A stretch of DNA of 64,000 nt, taken from Xanthobacteraceae bacterium. GTDB lineage: Bacteria; Pseudomonadota; Alphaproteobacteria; Rhizobiales; Xanthobacteraceae. The notes under the pieces were generated by a model. The model did not search any database. It was not told the origin of the DNA and was given only the letters and a program-made list of their open reading frames with translations. Each line of letters opens with the position of its first letter. Position 1 is the first letter of the stretch. Location of the stretch: contig JASHQI010000280.1 of NCBI GenBank assembly GCA_030037645.1, positions 1 to 64,000 of the forward strand. Reading direction: 5' to 3'. Of this stretch, positions 43,900-53,400 are shown in pieces. The translations under genes were made by a program, and so were the position numbers.

Positions 43900-45141
43900 A
43901 TGGACGTGGACGTCTTGCCGGCCAACCGCGCGGCGCCCGAGCGTGTCGCCGAGCGGCGGTGGCTTGCGGTCGGCTTTCTCAACTGGGCGCATGCGCTCGA
44001 TCACTTCGTGATCTTGATCTATCCGACCGTGGTGATCGAGCTGCAAGCAGCCTACGGCCGATCCTATTCGAGCCTGATCTGGCTTTCGACCGCGTCGTTT
44101 GTCGCCTTCGGACTGTTTTCGCTGCCGGCCGGCTGGCTGGGCGACCGCTGGAGCCGCCGCAACATGATCGTCGGATTTTATCTCGGCTGCGGCGCTTCGC
44201 TGGTCGCCGCGGCGCTGGCGCCGTCGCTGGTCGCGCTCGCCGTCGCGCTGTTTGCGCTCGGCATGTTTGCAGCCATCTATCATCCCGTCGGCACCGCGAT
44301 GATCATCGAGAACGCCACGCAGCGCGGTCGCTCGCTGGCGTTCAACGGCGTGTGCGGCAATCTCGGCGTCTCGCTTGCCGCTGGCGTCACCGGCGCGCTG
44401 ACCGCGGCATTGTCGTGGCGCGGCGCGTTTTTAGTGCCAGGTGTCGTCTGCATCACAACGGGCGCCATTTATCTTTGGCTCGTTCCGGACGAGGGGCGAC
44501 ACGCCGTCAAGCGCAGCGCCACCGCCGATGTCGTGCTGTCGACGCCGGTAGCGGCCACGATCTTCGGTCTGTTCGTGGTGGTCGCGCTCAGCGCCGGACT
44601 CGTCTTCAACACTATTTCGGTCGCTCTGCCGAAGATCGTCGATGAGCGAGTCGGCAGCGGCATTTCACTCGTCGAGGTTGGTGGCTTGACGACAGCGGTG
44701 TTTCTGTGCGGCGCGCTGGCCCAAATCACGGTGGGCCGGCTGGTCGAGCGCTTCCCGGTGCATATCCTTTTCGCCATCAGCGCCATCATGCAGTTCACCG
44801 GCGTCGTCTGGGCCGCCTATGCCAGCGGCGTGACGCTGTTGTTCGCGCTTGCCTTCACGATGGCGTCGATCTACGGCCAGATCACGCTCAACGACCTCGT
44901 CATCGCGCGCTACACTGCCGATGCCTGGCGGGGCCGCGTCTACGCGGTGCGCTATTTCCTGACCTTCATGGTGTCGGGCGTCGCCGTGTCGATGATCGCC
45001 GTGTTGTATGGCCGCGGCGGCTTCAACCTGGTGCTCGGCACCACGGCGGTCGTTGCGCTTGGCTTCCTCATCGCGGTGCTTTTGATCGCGCTGATCGCAA
45101 ACGGCGTGGAAAATGCACGCGTGGCGCAGCCGGCGGAGTAA
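43900..45141 (+). CDS. MFS transporter
   Basis: This is a 413-residue, 12-helix major facilitator protein. It begins RRWLAVGFLNWAHALDHFVILIYPTVVIELQAAYGRSYSSLIWLSTASF, with the loop motif GWLGDRWSRRNMIVG after helix 2 and IYHPVGTAMI in helix 4-5, resembling FsmR/fosmidomycin-resistance-like carriers. AAAGGATCGATCG lies ahead of the ATG at 43900. The open frame runs 36 codons further up but has no conserved features. It is divergent from the BcsS-like gene with a 217-bp spacer. The substrate is unknown. Confidence 0.85.
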   Translation: MDVDVLPANRAAPERVAERRWLAVGFLNWAHALDHFVILIYPTVVIELQAAYGRSYSSLIWLSTASFVAFGLFSLPAGWLGDRWSRRNMIVGFYLGCGASLVAAALAPSLVALAVALFALGMFAAIYHPVGTAMIIENATQRGRSLAFNGVCGNLGVSLAAGVTGALTAALSWRGAFLVPGVVCITTGAIYLWLVPDEGRHAVKRSATADVVLSTPVAATIFGLFVVVALSAGLVFNTISVALPKIVDERVGSGISLVEVGGLTTAVFLCGALAQITVGRLVERFPVHILFAISAIMQFTGVVWAAYASGVTLLFALAFTMASIYGQITLNDLVIARYTADAWRGRVYAVRYFLTFMVSGVAVSMIAVLYGRGGFNLVLGTTAVVALGFLIAVLLIALIANGVENARVAQPAE

Positions 45142-45366
45142 ATCTCAGTCCGCAATCGCCGAGGCTTGCGTCAATTCCCCGGCGCGGACTTTCGTATTCG
45201 GCATATTCAGCATGCGCTCAGGACAACAAAACGCCGGAGCTTAGGCTGCGCAAACAAATGCGCGACCCATTCGGGAATAGATGTTGATAACGCCGCCAGT
45301 GCCCCGATGGGGCCCCAATTGCGGATCGAGATAACCTGCGACGATTTCGTTTTATCGGGGGCGCAA

Positions 45367-45621
45367 ATGCTGTCGGGCAGCCGGCCGCAAACGGATTTGG
45401 GCGCGCGCGCGGAACTGCGGCGTTGGGCAACGGCGCGACAATATTGGGATCGCGCCATCGAGTATCTGGAGTTGGCGCGTGCTGCTCCCGATCCTGATAT
45501 ACGAAACCGCTATCTCAAGGTTGCACAACATTATCGCACCGCGGCCGAAGCTGAAGAACGAGCCGCATTTCAGCGGACCGACGAACGACTTGCTGGACAA
45601 AGCTATCGACGAGCCTGCTGA
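45367..45621 (+). CDS. Small conserved hypothetical helical protein
   Basis: This is an 84-residue, charged, mostly helical protein. Its core ARQYWDRAIEYLELARAAPDPDIRNRYLKVAQHYRTAAEAEERA resembles a common small alphaproteobacterial family with a WRxRAxExRxLA...YxxLAExAE pattern, and the remnant at 29337-29646 seems to be a distant member. The ATG at 45367 has a G-rich stretch about 7 nt upstream, and an in-frame ATG at 45307 is an alternative. No catalytic motif is visible. Function unknown. Confidence 0.55.
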   Translation: MLSGSRPQTDLGARAELRRWATARQYWDRAIEYLELARAAPDPDIRNRYLKVAQHYRTAAEAEERAAFQRTDERLAGQSYRRAC

Positions 45622-45713
45622 TTGCCGCAGGGGAGACTATCGGGGATAAGCTGGAGCGTCACGGACGTGTGCGGTGATACGCGCAGTCCGGTGGCATCCC
45701 GCGAACCACGTCG

Positions 45714-46694
45714 TCATTTGTTGATGCTGGCCTCGAACGCTTGCAGCACCGGGTGCCATTGCATCTGCTGCGCGTTGATGAATGCGTTGACCTCGGACGG
45801 CGTCATGGCGTCGACATAGGCGCCGCGCAGCGCAAGCTGCTTGGCGAGGTCGGGCTCGCCCAAGACCTTGCGCAGAGCGTCGTTGACCTTCTGGATGTCC
45901 GCCGCGGGCGTGCCGAGCGGCGCGACGATGCCTTGCCATCCGCCGGCTGCGAAGCCCGGCAACGTCTCCGCCACCGTCGGCAGATCGGGGAATTCGGACA
46001 GCCGATGTCTTGAGGCGACGGCGAGCACGTTGAGCGTGTGCGCCTGGATCGCGCCGGCGAGGCCCGAATAGCCTTCGATGATCAAGGGTACGCGGCCGCC
46101 GATCACGTCGGTGAGCGCGGCCGCAGGGCCGCCGGTGTAAGGCACGACCTGCAATTTGATGCCGGTCCGGCTTTGCAGAAGTAGTCCGGTCAGATGCGTT
46201 ATTCGTCCGATCCCGGTGGCCGCGAAAGAGATCTGGCCGGGATGCTCCTTGGCGCGAGCGATGAGTTCCGGCAGAGTTTTGATGCCGGATTTGGCGCTTG
46301 CGCACACGAACATCGGCTGTTCGACCAGCGAGCCCACGGGGAGGAAATCGCGCGGCAGTATCAGCGGCAAGTTTTCCGCTTTGCCGGGCAGTGAGATGAA
46401 CAGCGAAATTGCCGGTGCGAACAGTGTGTAGCCGTCCGGCACTGCCTCGGATGCGGCGTGGGCCGCAATGGCTCCGCTGGCGCCGGGCTGATCGACCGGC
46501 ACCATTTGTTGGCCCAACGTCTTGCCGAGCCGATCCATGATCATCCGGAAGGTGACGTCGACGGCACTGCCGGGCGCGGAATCGGAAATGACTCTGATGG
46601 ATTTACTGGGATAGTCGTCCGCCTGCGCGGGCGATGCAGCGACGGTTGCGAGCGCCAAAAGTCCCAGCGCCATGACCTTAAACGGCGTGTCCAT
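45714..46694 (-). CDS. Tripartite tricarboxylate transporter receptor (TctC/Bug), paralogue B
   Basis: This is a 326-residue periplasmic binding protein with signal peptide MDTPFKVMALGLLALATVAASPAQA. Its mature sequence parallels the receptor at 41877: SDSAPGSAVDVTFRMIMDRLGKTLGQQ, PGASGAIAAHAASEAVPDGYTLFAPA and FPDLPTVAETLPGFAAGGWQGIVAPLGTPA. The two appear to be paralogues arising from one duplication, now 3 kb apart. GGAGGGG lies just before the ATG at 46694, and the 55 in-frame codons upstream are not coding. No TctAB permease is present. Confidence 0.9.
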   Translation of the reverse strand: MDTPFKVMALGLLALATVAASPAQADDYPSKSIRVISDSAPGSAVDVTFRMIMDRLGKTLGQQMVPVDQPGASGAIAAHAASEAVPDGYTLFAPAISLFISLPGKAENLPLILPRDFLPVGSLVEQPMFVCASAKSGIKTLPELIARAKEHPGQISFAATGIGRITHLTGLLLQSRTGIKLQVVPYTGGPAAALTDVIGGRVPLIIEGYSGLAGAIQAHTLNVLAVASRHRLSEFPDLPTVAETLPGFAAGGWQGIVAPLGTPAADIQKVNDALRKVLGEPDLAKQLALRGAYVDAMTPSEVNAFINAQQMQWHPVLQAFEASINK

Positions 46695-46872
46695 GTTCCC
46701 CTCCGATGTCGACTTGGCGCTTTGCGATGCCGCGCTCTTTGCGCAAAACGGTAGCCCAACCGCGTCTTGTGCGAAAGCCGCGCGCCATGCGCCACGCGGA
46801 CGCAATGCCGCCGACCTGGAGCGGCGGGTTTGACCCGTCCCTACGTCGCAAAGATGCAAAGCGATGTTTCGC

Positions 46873-47454
46873 CTAACTTGCGTTCTTCGCCGCCAACGCC
46901 ATGCCGATCATCGCCGTGCCGCCGAACAGCATGTTGATGCCAACCAGCAGGCCGAGCGCCCAGGCCGCGGTACCGGGCAGGCCGGCGAAAATGATGCCGG
47001 CAAGGATGAGGTCAACGATGCCGCTCGCCAGCATCCAGCCCCACCGCCCGCTGAGCTGGGCGCGATGCTCGATGGCATACATGATGCTGGCGATGCCTTC
47101 GACCACGAAGAAGGCAATCAGCACGAACGTCAGGGATAAGGTTCCGCTGATTGGCCAGCGCAGCAGCACGATCCCCGCTGCAATGCCGATGGCCGCCGAC
47201 AGCAGCGACCACCAGAATCCGGGCGCGTGCCGCATCCAGAACGTCGTGATCAAGCCGACGACACCGCTGATCAGCAACACCCAGCCGATGATGATCTCGA
47301 AAGCGAGAGTTGCGATCGGCGGCACCACGATCGCCAGAATCCCGAGAATGACCAGGATGATGCCTTCGACAAGAAACAGCGCCCAGTGCGCATGGATCGC
47401 GCTAGTGAACGCGCGGTCGATGCCGTCTTCATCGGCCTGCCGATTCATTGTCAT
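46873..47454 (-). CDS. HdeD family membrane protein
   Basis: This is a 193-residue protein of the HdeD/DUF308 family. Six hydrophobic segments are arranged in pairs, for example ALFLVEGIILVILGILAIVVPPIATLAFEIIIGWVLLISGVVGLI (about 28-72) and WGWMLASGIVDLILAGIIFAGLPGTAAWALGLLVGINMLFGGTAMIGMALAA (about 138-190). HdeD contributes to acid resistance in E. coli; in alphaproteobacteria the role is unclear, probably stress. The start MTMNRQADEDG is polar. It is a single gene. I could not find an EcfG-type promoter upstream. Confidence 0.88.
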   Translation of the reverse strand: MTMNRQADEDGIDRAFTSAIHAHWALFLVEGIILVILGILAIVVPPIATLAFEIIIGWVLLISGVVGLITTFWMRHAPGFWWSLLSAAIGIAAGIVLLRWPISGTLSLTFVLIAFFVVEGIASIMYAIEHRAQLSGRWGWMLASGIVDLILAGIIFAGLPGTAAWALGLLVGINMLFGGTAMIGMALAAKNAS

Positions 47455-47745
47455 GTGTCAGCTCCCTCGCGGCCGGTCACCGCTCGCTAAAGCGCTGCGG
47501 CGACGCCGGAATTATTGAAAAAGTGCGAATCTTTACGCTACCTTTCGGCCTTGCGCGGCCAGTCTTGCATAAAAGCCGAGCCGAGCCTATGTATTGCCGA
47601 GCGGCGTTGACGCTTCTCAGGCTCCGCCGCGGGACGGCCACGGTTACGATGGGTGACGCCGGATGTACGCGCACCTTCTCGTGCGTGGCCGTTAGCATTT
47701 CAGAAACCTGGCGGGCCGCAAAGGCGGAAGTCATTCGCTATTCGC

Positions 47746-48552
47746 TTATTTGCTCAATCGCTCGATCAGAGCCACTGCACCCGCCGGGGCACGAACCTTG
47801 CCTTCATGAATGACGTAGGCGAACACGTCGCGCGGTGCCCGTTTGGGCTGCCACCGATCGATACGCGGCAGATCGGGCGGGGCGCTCCCTGTCGCCCAGG
47901 TGCGCAACCGGCCGGCCCAGGCGCCGATCTCCTTCAAGGGGTAAGCGGTTGCAATCGTATCCTTGCCGCGTTGCAGGCGCGCGTAAACGAATGCGCCGGG
48001 AACATCGGCGATGTTGGGATATTTGGCGTGATCGGTATAAACGACCGGCAGCGCGAATTTGCGCAGCAATGCGATAAATTCGCCCGAGCTGAAACTGTCG
48101 TGCCGAACCTCGACGACGTGACGCAAGGCGCGCCGATCGAATCTGTTCGGCAGCAATTCGAGGAAGCCGCCGAAATCCGCCGCATCGAACTTTTTTGTCG
48201 GCGCGAATTGCCATAACAGCGGCCCGAGATGATCGCCAAGCTCGGTGACGCCGGAATCGAAGAAGCGCTTGATCGAATCGCCCGCATCCTTGAGCACACG
48301 CCGGTTGGTGGCAAAGCGCGGCCCTTTGAGCGAAAACACGAAGCCCGGCGGCACGTCGGCGGCCCACTTTCGGAATATCGCCGGAGTCAGCGACCGATAA
48401 AACGTGCCGTTGACCTCGATCGAGGTCAGCCGCTCGCTCGCATAGGCGAGTTCCTTGGCGTGCGGCAGCCCCTTCGGATAAAACGAGCCGCGCCACGGCT
48501 CGAAGGTCCAGCCGCCGATGCCGACGCGGATTTGGCCTGATTTTGCTGTCAT
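47746..48552 (-). CDS. DUF72 domain-containing protein
   Basis: This is a 268-residue TIM-barrel-like DUF72 (YecE family) protein. Diagnostic segments are RVGIGGWTFEPWRGSFYPKGLP at the start, SIEVNGTFYRSLTPAIFRKWAADVPPGFVFSLKGPRFATNRRVLKD, the GPLLWQFAP motif and VVEVRHDSF. The biochemical function of the family is unknown. The ATG at 48552 (MTAKSGQIRVGIGG) gives the standard N-terminus; 28 more codons are open upstream with no similarity. Short related sequences of about 40 bp (GACGCCGGATG...) flank the gene at about 47654 and 48650. Confidence 0.88.
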   Translation of the reverse strand: MTAKSGQIRVGIGGWTFEPWRGSFYPKGLPHAKELAYASERLTSIEVNGTFYRSLTPAIFRKWAADVPPGFVFSLKGPRFATNRRVLKDAGDSIKRFFDSGVTELGDHLGPLLWQFAPTKKFDAADFGGFLELLPNRFDRRALRHVVEVRHDSFSSGEFIALLRKFALPVVYTDHAKYPNIADVPGAFVYARLQRGKDTIATAYPLKEIGAWAGRLRTWATGSAPPDLPRIDRWQPKRAPRDVFAYVIHEGKVRAPAGAVALIERLSK

Positions 48553-48934
48553 CTGACTGTCATCTCGGCATGCTAAAAGATCAATGAGTGGCGATGAAGA
48601 TATGTAGCTTGTGTGCTTCGTCGCCACCTCGACCACGGTGAGATCAGGCGACGCCGGATGAACGCGCGCCCCTCGCTCGTGGTCGTTGCTTTTTTGGCGG
48701 TAGCTTCGAGCATTTGGACATACTGCGCTCAGCCCGCTTTGATCCCCCCGCGATCTTAGCCGCCTTTGCCATTCCTCGATCTCGTCGGCGATGAATTTGC
48801 CAAGATCGACACGCGAGCCCGCAAGGGGTGCGCTACTGAATCGGCTAACCGTGCCTTAAATGCAGAATTAACCGCCGCAGCATTCATCAGGCGTGATTGC
48901 TCCAAGGGATACTGCAACGGCAGACAGTATATTT
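48553..48934. other. Intergenic stretch without a supported gene
   Basis: This is about 380 bp between DUF72 and the thioredoxin-like remnant. It holds one GACGCCGGATGAACGCGC segment similar to one at 47654, and some short open frames without ribosome-binding sites or similarity (one of 33 codons from about 48659). The AT-richer part after 48840 may hold a promoter for the gene at 48935, but I cannot define boxes. Confidence 0.4.
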
Positions 48935-49489
48935 ATGATGGCGGCCAATTATCGTGCCAGGCTTGCCAATCGTTTTTATTTATTGGCGGCATCTGCACAA
49001 CGGAATGCGTTGATGACACGGTCCCGCGGCTCGAACGGAGGCATCGTCTGGCGCCGCTGGAATGAGGAGACGCAAAAAGAAATTGCGCGGCGCAACCGGC
49101 CCGTCCTGCTGTTCGTCGCATCCGACGGGCCTTTGGATTACGCCATCCCCATCTTGCGCGCCATATTTGCGGCGATGCCGGCAAATTCACGGCTTTGAGA
49201 ACTTCTCAACGACCATTTCGTTCCGCTCTACGTCGAGCCGGATCAATTGACGAGCGAGCTGCGCGCTTTCGGCGCCGGGATGAGTTTCCGCATAGCCATT
49301 CTGTCGCCCGACTGCATCACACCGCTCGTTACGTTCCGAACCGAAACGGGCGACCCGGCGCGTCTTGTGGACGAGAGCGCACTCGTCCTCGAGCGCCTGC
49401 GCCGCGACGAGCGCGCCGAGAATCCGCCATCGGTGCGGAAGAGACGCTCGTTCCGCGATACGATACGGGCGATTTTCCGGAGGACCTGA
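48935..49489 (+). pseudogene. Thioredoxin-fold-like gene interrupted by one in-frame TGA
   Basis: One frame reads MMAANYRARLANRFYLLAAS, then IVWRRWNEETQKEIARRNRPVLLFVA, up to AMPANSRL. It meets TGA at 49196-49198, then continues with no shift as ELLNDHFVPLYVEPDQLTSELRAFGAGMSFRIAILSPDCITPLVTF to 49489. The layout (RPVLLFV... then AILSPxxxTPLVTF) recalls thioredoxin-like/DUF255-type proteins with the CxxC missing. A single C-to-T change of CGA (Arg) to TGA would explain the stop. The start is uncertain and no strong ribosome-binding site is seen. It could be a recent pseudogene, a readthrough gene or a base error. Confidence 0.6.
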
Positions 49490-49541
49490 TCTCGCACCTT
49501 ACGGGGCGTGCCTCGCTCTACGGTCGTCCCGTGTCACCAAG

Positions 49542-49841
49542 TCAGGCGTAGTTGCCGAATTCGTGCTGGACCCCGTGTGCCCGGCACCAATCTCGAAACG
49601 CGTTGACCGCATCCAACCGGCCCGCGAATTTCTCGCGCAACAGCTCGAAGGCGAGCTTGGGAAGTGACGACGGCGCCACGCGTACCCAATATTCGTAGTC
49701 GGTATCGCCCCAGACCTCCTCGACAGTGGGTCCCATGTCCTGCCCTTCCAGTACGATCGCGCCGTCGTCCTTGAGCATCAGATCGACGCGGCGGAATTCG
49801 GTTCCCTCCTGACGCGCGATTTCAATCACCTGACTGGCCAT
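49542..49841 (-). CDS. Conserved hypothetical protein, 99 aa
   Basis: This is a soluble acidic protein of 99 residues: MASQVIEIARQEGTEFRRVDLMLKDDGAIVLEGQDMGPTVEEVWGDTDYEYWVRVAPSSLPKLAFELLREKFAGRLDAVNAFRDWCRAHGVQHEF in outline, with a beta-rich first half and a helical second half. The composition and hydrophobic pattern are those of a folded protein rather than a chance frame. I do not recognise a named family and see no catalytic residues. The spacing to the small secreted gene upstream on the same strand is 72 bp. Confidence 0.6.
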   Translation of the reverse strand: MASQVIEIARQEGTEFRRVDLMLKDDGAIVLEGQDMGPTVEEVWGDTDYEYWVRVAPSSLPKLAFELLREKFAGRLDAVNAFRDWCRAHGVQHEFGNYA

Positions 49842-49913
49842 AGTGCGGTTACCTCATAAGCGCGTATTCGCCCTATCGCGATGCGCCTGGCCTCCTCTCG
49901 GCCAGCCCAGTCC

Positions 49914-50105
49914 TTAATAACACAAGCCGTCGGCGTCAGATCGCCAGGAGGAACCGGCTCGCGCGCAAAATGCGTAGTCCCAGTGTCCAAGTACGATTCC
50001 TTGGCAATCGGGAGACGAATAGCACTCTCCAAAGCCCGCTGGCTGAGCCTGGGCCAATTGCATCAGCATCGCGAATAACAAAGCCGCATACGTCAGGGTT
50101 TTCAC
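49914..50105 (-). CDS. Small secreted cysteine-containing protein, 63 aa
   Basis: A GTG at 50105 with GGAGG at ideal spacing begins a 63-residue protein. The signal peptide (KTLTYAALLFAMLMQLAQA) has a Sec-type AQA cleavage site. The mature part of about 43 residues has four cysteines (GECYSS, PDCQGI, AFCARA, GLCY), several aromatic residues and the C-terminal tyrosine. The longer frame starting at 50159 has no better site. I recognise no family. Two disulfides in the periplasm are likely. Such short genes are often missed by annotation. Confidence 0.55.
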   Translation of the reverse strand: MKTLTYAALLFAMLMQLAQAQPAGFGECYSSPDCQGIVLGHWDYAFCARAGSSWRSDADGLCY

Positions 50106-50483
50106 GTCGCGCCTCCACTTCCAGCCACGACCCTCCAACGAGCTTTCCGTGCTGGACATCGGGTGCGCACATCATCGCTTCAATGGGTTGTGAGGCTTGC
50201 TTCCATTCGGTGATGTGGTCTGTCGCATCAATCCTGTTTACGGGTACGGCATGAGCCTGGCTGCTCAGCAGGTATGCCTTTTGCACCGACTTGCGCCCGA
50301 TCTGATCCGCGAGCGGGCATCCTGTAATATTCGGCAACATTGGTCCGTCGCGGGCCCTAGGGCCTTTTCGGTTTTGATGGCATCAAAATCGGGCTCCAGC
50401 ATTTTGATGGAGCATGATCTTTTCCGAAAACCGGTTTCCATCCCCGGATCAAGTCCGAGGACAGGCTTTTTCGGGATCATGCT
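50106..50483. other. Repeat-rich intergenic region
   Basis: I see no gene in these 378 bp. The right part carries a 17-bp palindrome (TTTTGATG-G-CATCAAAA, 50372-50388) followed by the 75-bp element at 50410-50484. The left part (50106-50340) has open frames on both strands without ribosome-binding sites or recognisable similarity. Confidence 0.5.
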
Positions 50484-50484
50484 C
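50410..50484. repeat. Intergenic palindromic repeat, copy 2 with 26 extra bases
   Basis: It has the same ends as copy 1 at 9401-9449 (GAGCATGATC, GATCATGCTC) and the same TTTTCxGAAAACCGGTTTCCA left half. The centre carries an extra segment containing TCCCCGGATCAAGTCCGAGG. The right end reaches the first base of the cyclase stop codon. On the minus strand it forms the immediate 3' end of the cyclase message. Confidence 0.8.
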
Positions 50485-53400
50485 TAGCTCAATTGCGCGA
50501 GCAGCGCCTTGGCGGCCTGTAAATCCGGAATGTCAAAGCCTTCGGTGAATTCGCCGTAGAGCGGCGCAAGCGCGGCGCGCCCTTCGGTCCTGCGGCCGGT
50601 GTCGCCAAGCAGCTTCGCCAGGCTTGCGGTTGCGCGCAGCTTGAATGCGCGACAGGCGTGCTTTTCCGCAAGCGCAATAGCCTGCCGGAAAGCGGCTTCC
50701 GCCGGCGCCACGTTGTCGCGCGATTGCGCCCGCAAGCTCTCGCCGCGCAGGCGCATGACTTCGCCTTCAAAAAATGGGGCTCGAAGCGCGACTTCTTGGC
50801 TGGCGCGGTCGAGCGTGATCGTGGCTGCATCGTGGTGGCCGAGGCGGACCTGTTGCGCAGCGATTAGGCCGAGCAGGACCGGATATAACACGGAGCTTCC
50901 CGTCGGCTTTGCCACCTGGAGCATGTCATCGATCGCGCTGTAGCTGCCGCCTTCGTTCGCCGCCAGCCAGCCGCGCAGGAATTGGGCTTGCGCCAAGGGC
51001 CAGGAAAACTTGTTGCGCTCGGCGAGCGGATAGAGTTCGTCCGCGATCGCCCGGCACGCCTCGACGTCGTCGAGCATGAGAAACGTGAAGCTGCCCATAT
51101 TGAGGCCGTGGGCGTGCGAAAACGCGTGCCCGAGCGTGCGCCCATCTTCGATGCACGCCCATGCCTCGCGCCGGGCCTGCTCGGGAAAGCCGAGAGCCCA
51201 CAGGCTCAAAGCAACGAAGCTTCGCGCGCAGACCCGTGAATCGTGGCCACCGAAGAAGTAGGCGTGGTCGCGATGACGGTTGCGGTCGTAGAGGCGAATC
51301 ACTTCTTTTCCCGCATCGCGCGTGCCGGCCAGATCCGCGCGCCACATCATCGTCGGACACACGGCGTGATAGGCTTCGACCATGAGGTCGGTATCGTTGC
51401 GTTCGCGTGCGATCTTGACGAGCTCGTCGGCGAGAGCCATGCCCTCGGCAAATTTTCCGGACACCGCGGTCAGAAACCAGACGCCCCAGGTGGCGAGAAA
51501 AAGCTCGCGACCGCACTCCGGCAACGTTTGGCTCAGCGCCAACGCGCGCTGATAGTGCGCTGTCGCTTCGGTCGACCCGGGACCGATTCCGATGATTTCT
51601 GCGAGACCGAGACCAAGACTGAGATCGAGCTCCAGCTCGTCGCGCTGCCGCCCCTCCGACAACGCCAGCGCAAGACGCAGCCCGTTGGCATAGTGCGCCA
51701 TCGACTCTTTCATGGCGAAGCGGCGCAGATCGCGGTCGGCGGCCTGCTGCCAGTATTTGATTGCTTTCTCGTTCTGCGCCGCGCGTTCGAATTGCTGCGC
51801 GATCACCTCCGGCGTGGTCTTCACCACGTCGGGGAAACGCATCTCCAGCACCATCGCGATGGCGGAATGAAGCTGCTGGCGGCGGATGCGCAGCATGGTC
51901 GAATAGGCGGCGTCCTGAATGAGAGCGTGCTTGAAGGTGTAGATCGCGTTGGGCGGCGTGCCGCGCAGGAAAACGAGCTCCGCTTCGGTCAGCCGCACCA
52001 GGGCGTCCTGCAGCACGGCATCCGGCAGGCCGGCGACGGCGGCCAAAACCTCGTAGGAAAATTCCCGCCCGATTGCGGCGCCGATCTGCAAAACCTCTCG
52101 GGCCGAGCCGAGCCGGTCGACGCGCGCCATCAGCGACGCTTGCAGCGTTGTCGGAATCGCCAGCGGCTGCGCCGGCCGGTCGGTGACATCCTGACCGCCC
52201 GCGGTATGCAATTCTTCGCTTTCCAGCACGGATTTGGTCAGTTCCTCGACGAACAGCGGCACGCCGTCGGTGCGATCGACAATTTGCTGAAGCAGCTCCG
52301 GCGGCAAAGTCCTGCCGCCGCTGACGTGACCGACCAGGATTGCCCGCTCGCGCTGGGAGAGGCGGCTCAGCGACAGCGTGGTGACGTGCGGCAACCCCGC
52401 CCAGGGCGGCTGATAGTCGGGACGAAGCGTAATGACCAGCAGCGCCGGAAGCGTTTGCAGGCGTTCGATGGTCAGCGTCAGCAGTTCGACCGAGGTCGGG
52501 TCGGCCCAGTGCGCATCCTCGAACAGCAGCAGTACGGGGTGCTGCCGCGCCAGCACATCAAGCCGCGCGAGCAGTGCGGCGAGGACGCGCTGCCGCTTAC
52601 GCTGCGGATCGCGGTCGGCCGGATCCGCCGCCTGCCCGACGGGCAAGCCCAACAGCTCCGCGATCGGCTCGATGTCCGCGCCGCCATCGCCCGCGGCCAG
52701 CAGCTTTTCGAGCTTGGCGCGCTTGTCGGCAGGCGTGTCGTCGCGTGCAAAACCGGCGGCATGTTGAAGCTGCCCCACGATCGGTTGCAGCGCGCTGCCT
52801 TGGTGATGCGCTTCGCAAAAATAACGCAGGCGGACATGGGCTTCGTCCTTGAGACCCTCCTCGAGCGCCGTCGTCAAGCGCGATTTGCCGATGCCAGCTT
52901 CACCTACAAGCAGCACCACGCGGCCTTCGCCGGACTTGATTTGCTGCCAGCGTCGCTGCAGCAGCTCGATCTCCTCTTCGCGGCCGACGAGTGGCGTTAC
53001 GCTTGCCGCCCGCAATGCCTCGAAGCGGCTTGCCATCGTGCGTTCGCGCACCACCCGGAAAGCGCTCACCGGCTCGGCGAAGCCCTTGAACTGCGCCGGT
53101 TCGATCGTCTCGTATTCGAACGACTCGCCGGCGAGCCGCCGCGTGGTGGCGGCGATCACGACCGAATTGGGTGCGGCCGCCGATTGCAGCCGCGCGGCGA
53201 GATTCGGCGTTTCGCCGACGACGTTGCGTTCCTGCGCCTCGCCGGCGCCGACCAATTCGCCGACAACGACCAGGCCGGTGGCGACGCCGACGCGCACCTG
53301 ATGGCGACCTTCCGTGAAAAGCTGCGCGATGCCGTCGACCAGTGCGAGGCCGGCACGCACCGCATTCTCGGCGTCGGCCTCGTGCGCTTCCGGATAGCCG

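Noticed and set aside
44280..44468. Small minus-strand frame inside the MFS gene at 43900
   Set aside because: It is antisense, with no ribosome-binding site and no conserved feature.
49196..49198. TGA as a selenocysteine codon in the thioredoxin-like gene
   Set aside because: No SECIS-like hairpin directly follows, and by family layout the position appears to be an Arg rather than a redox residue.
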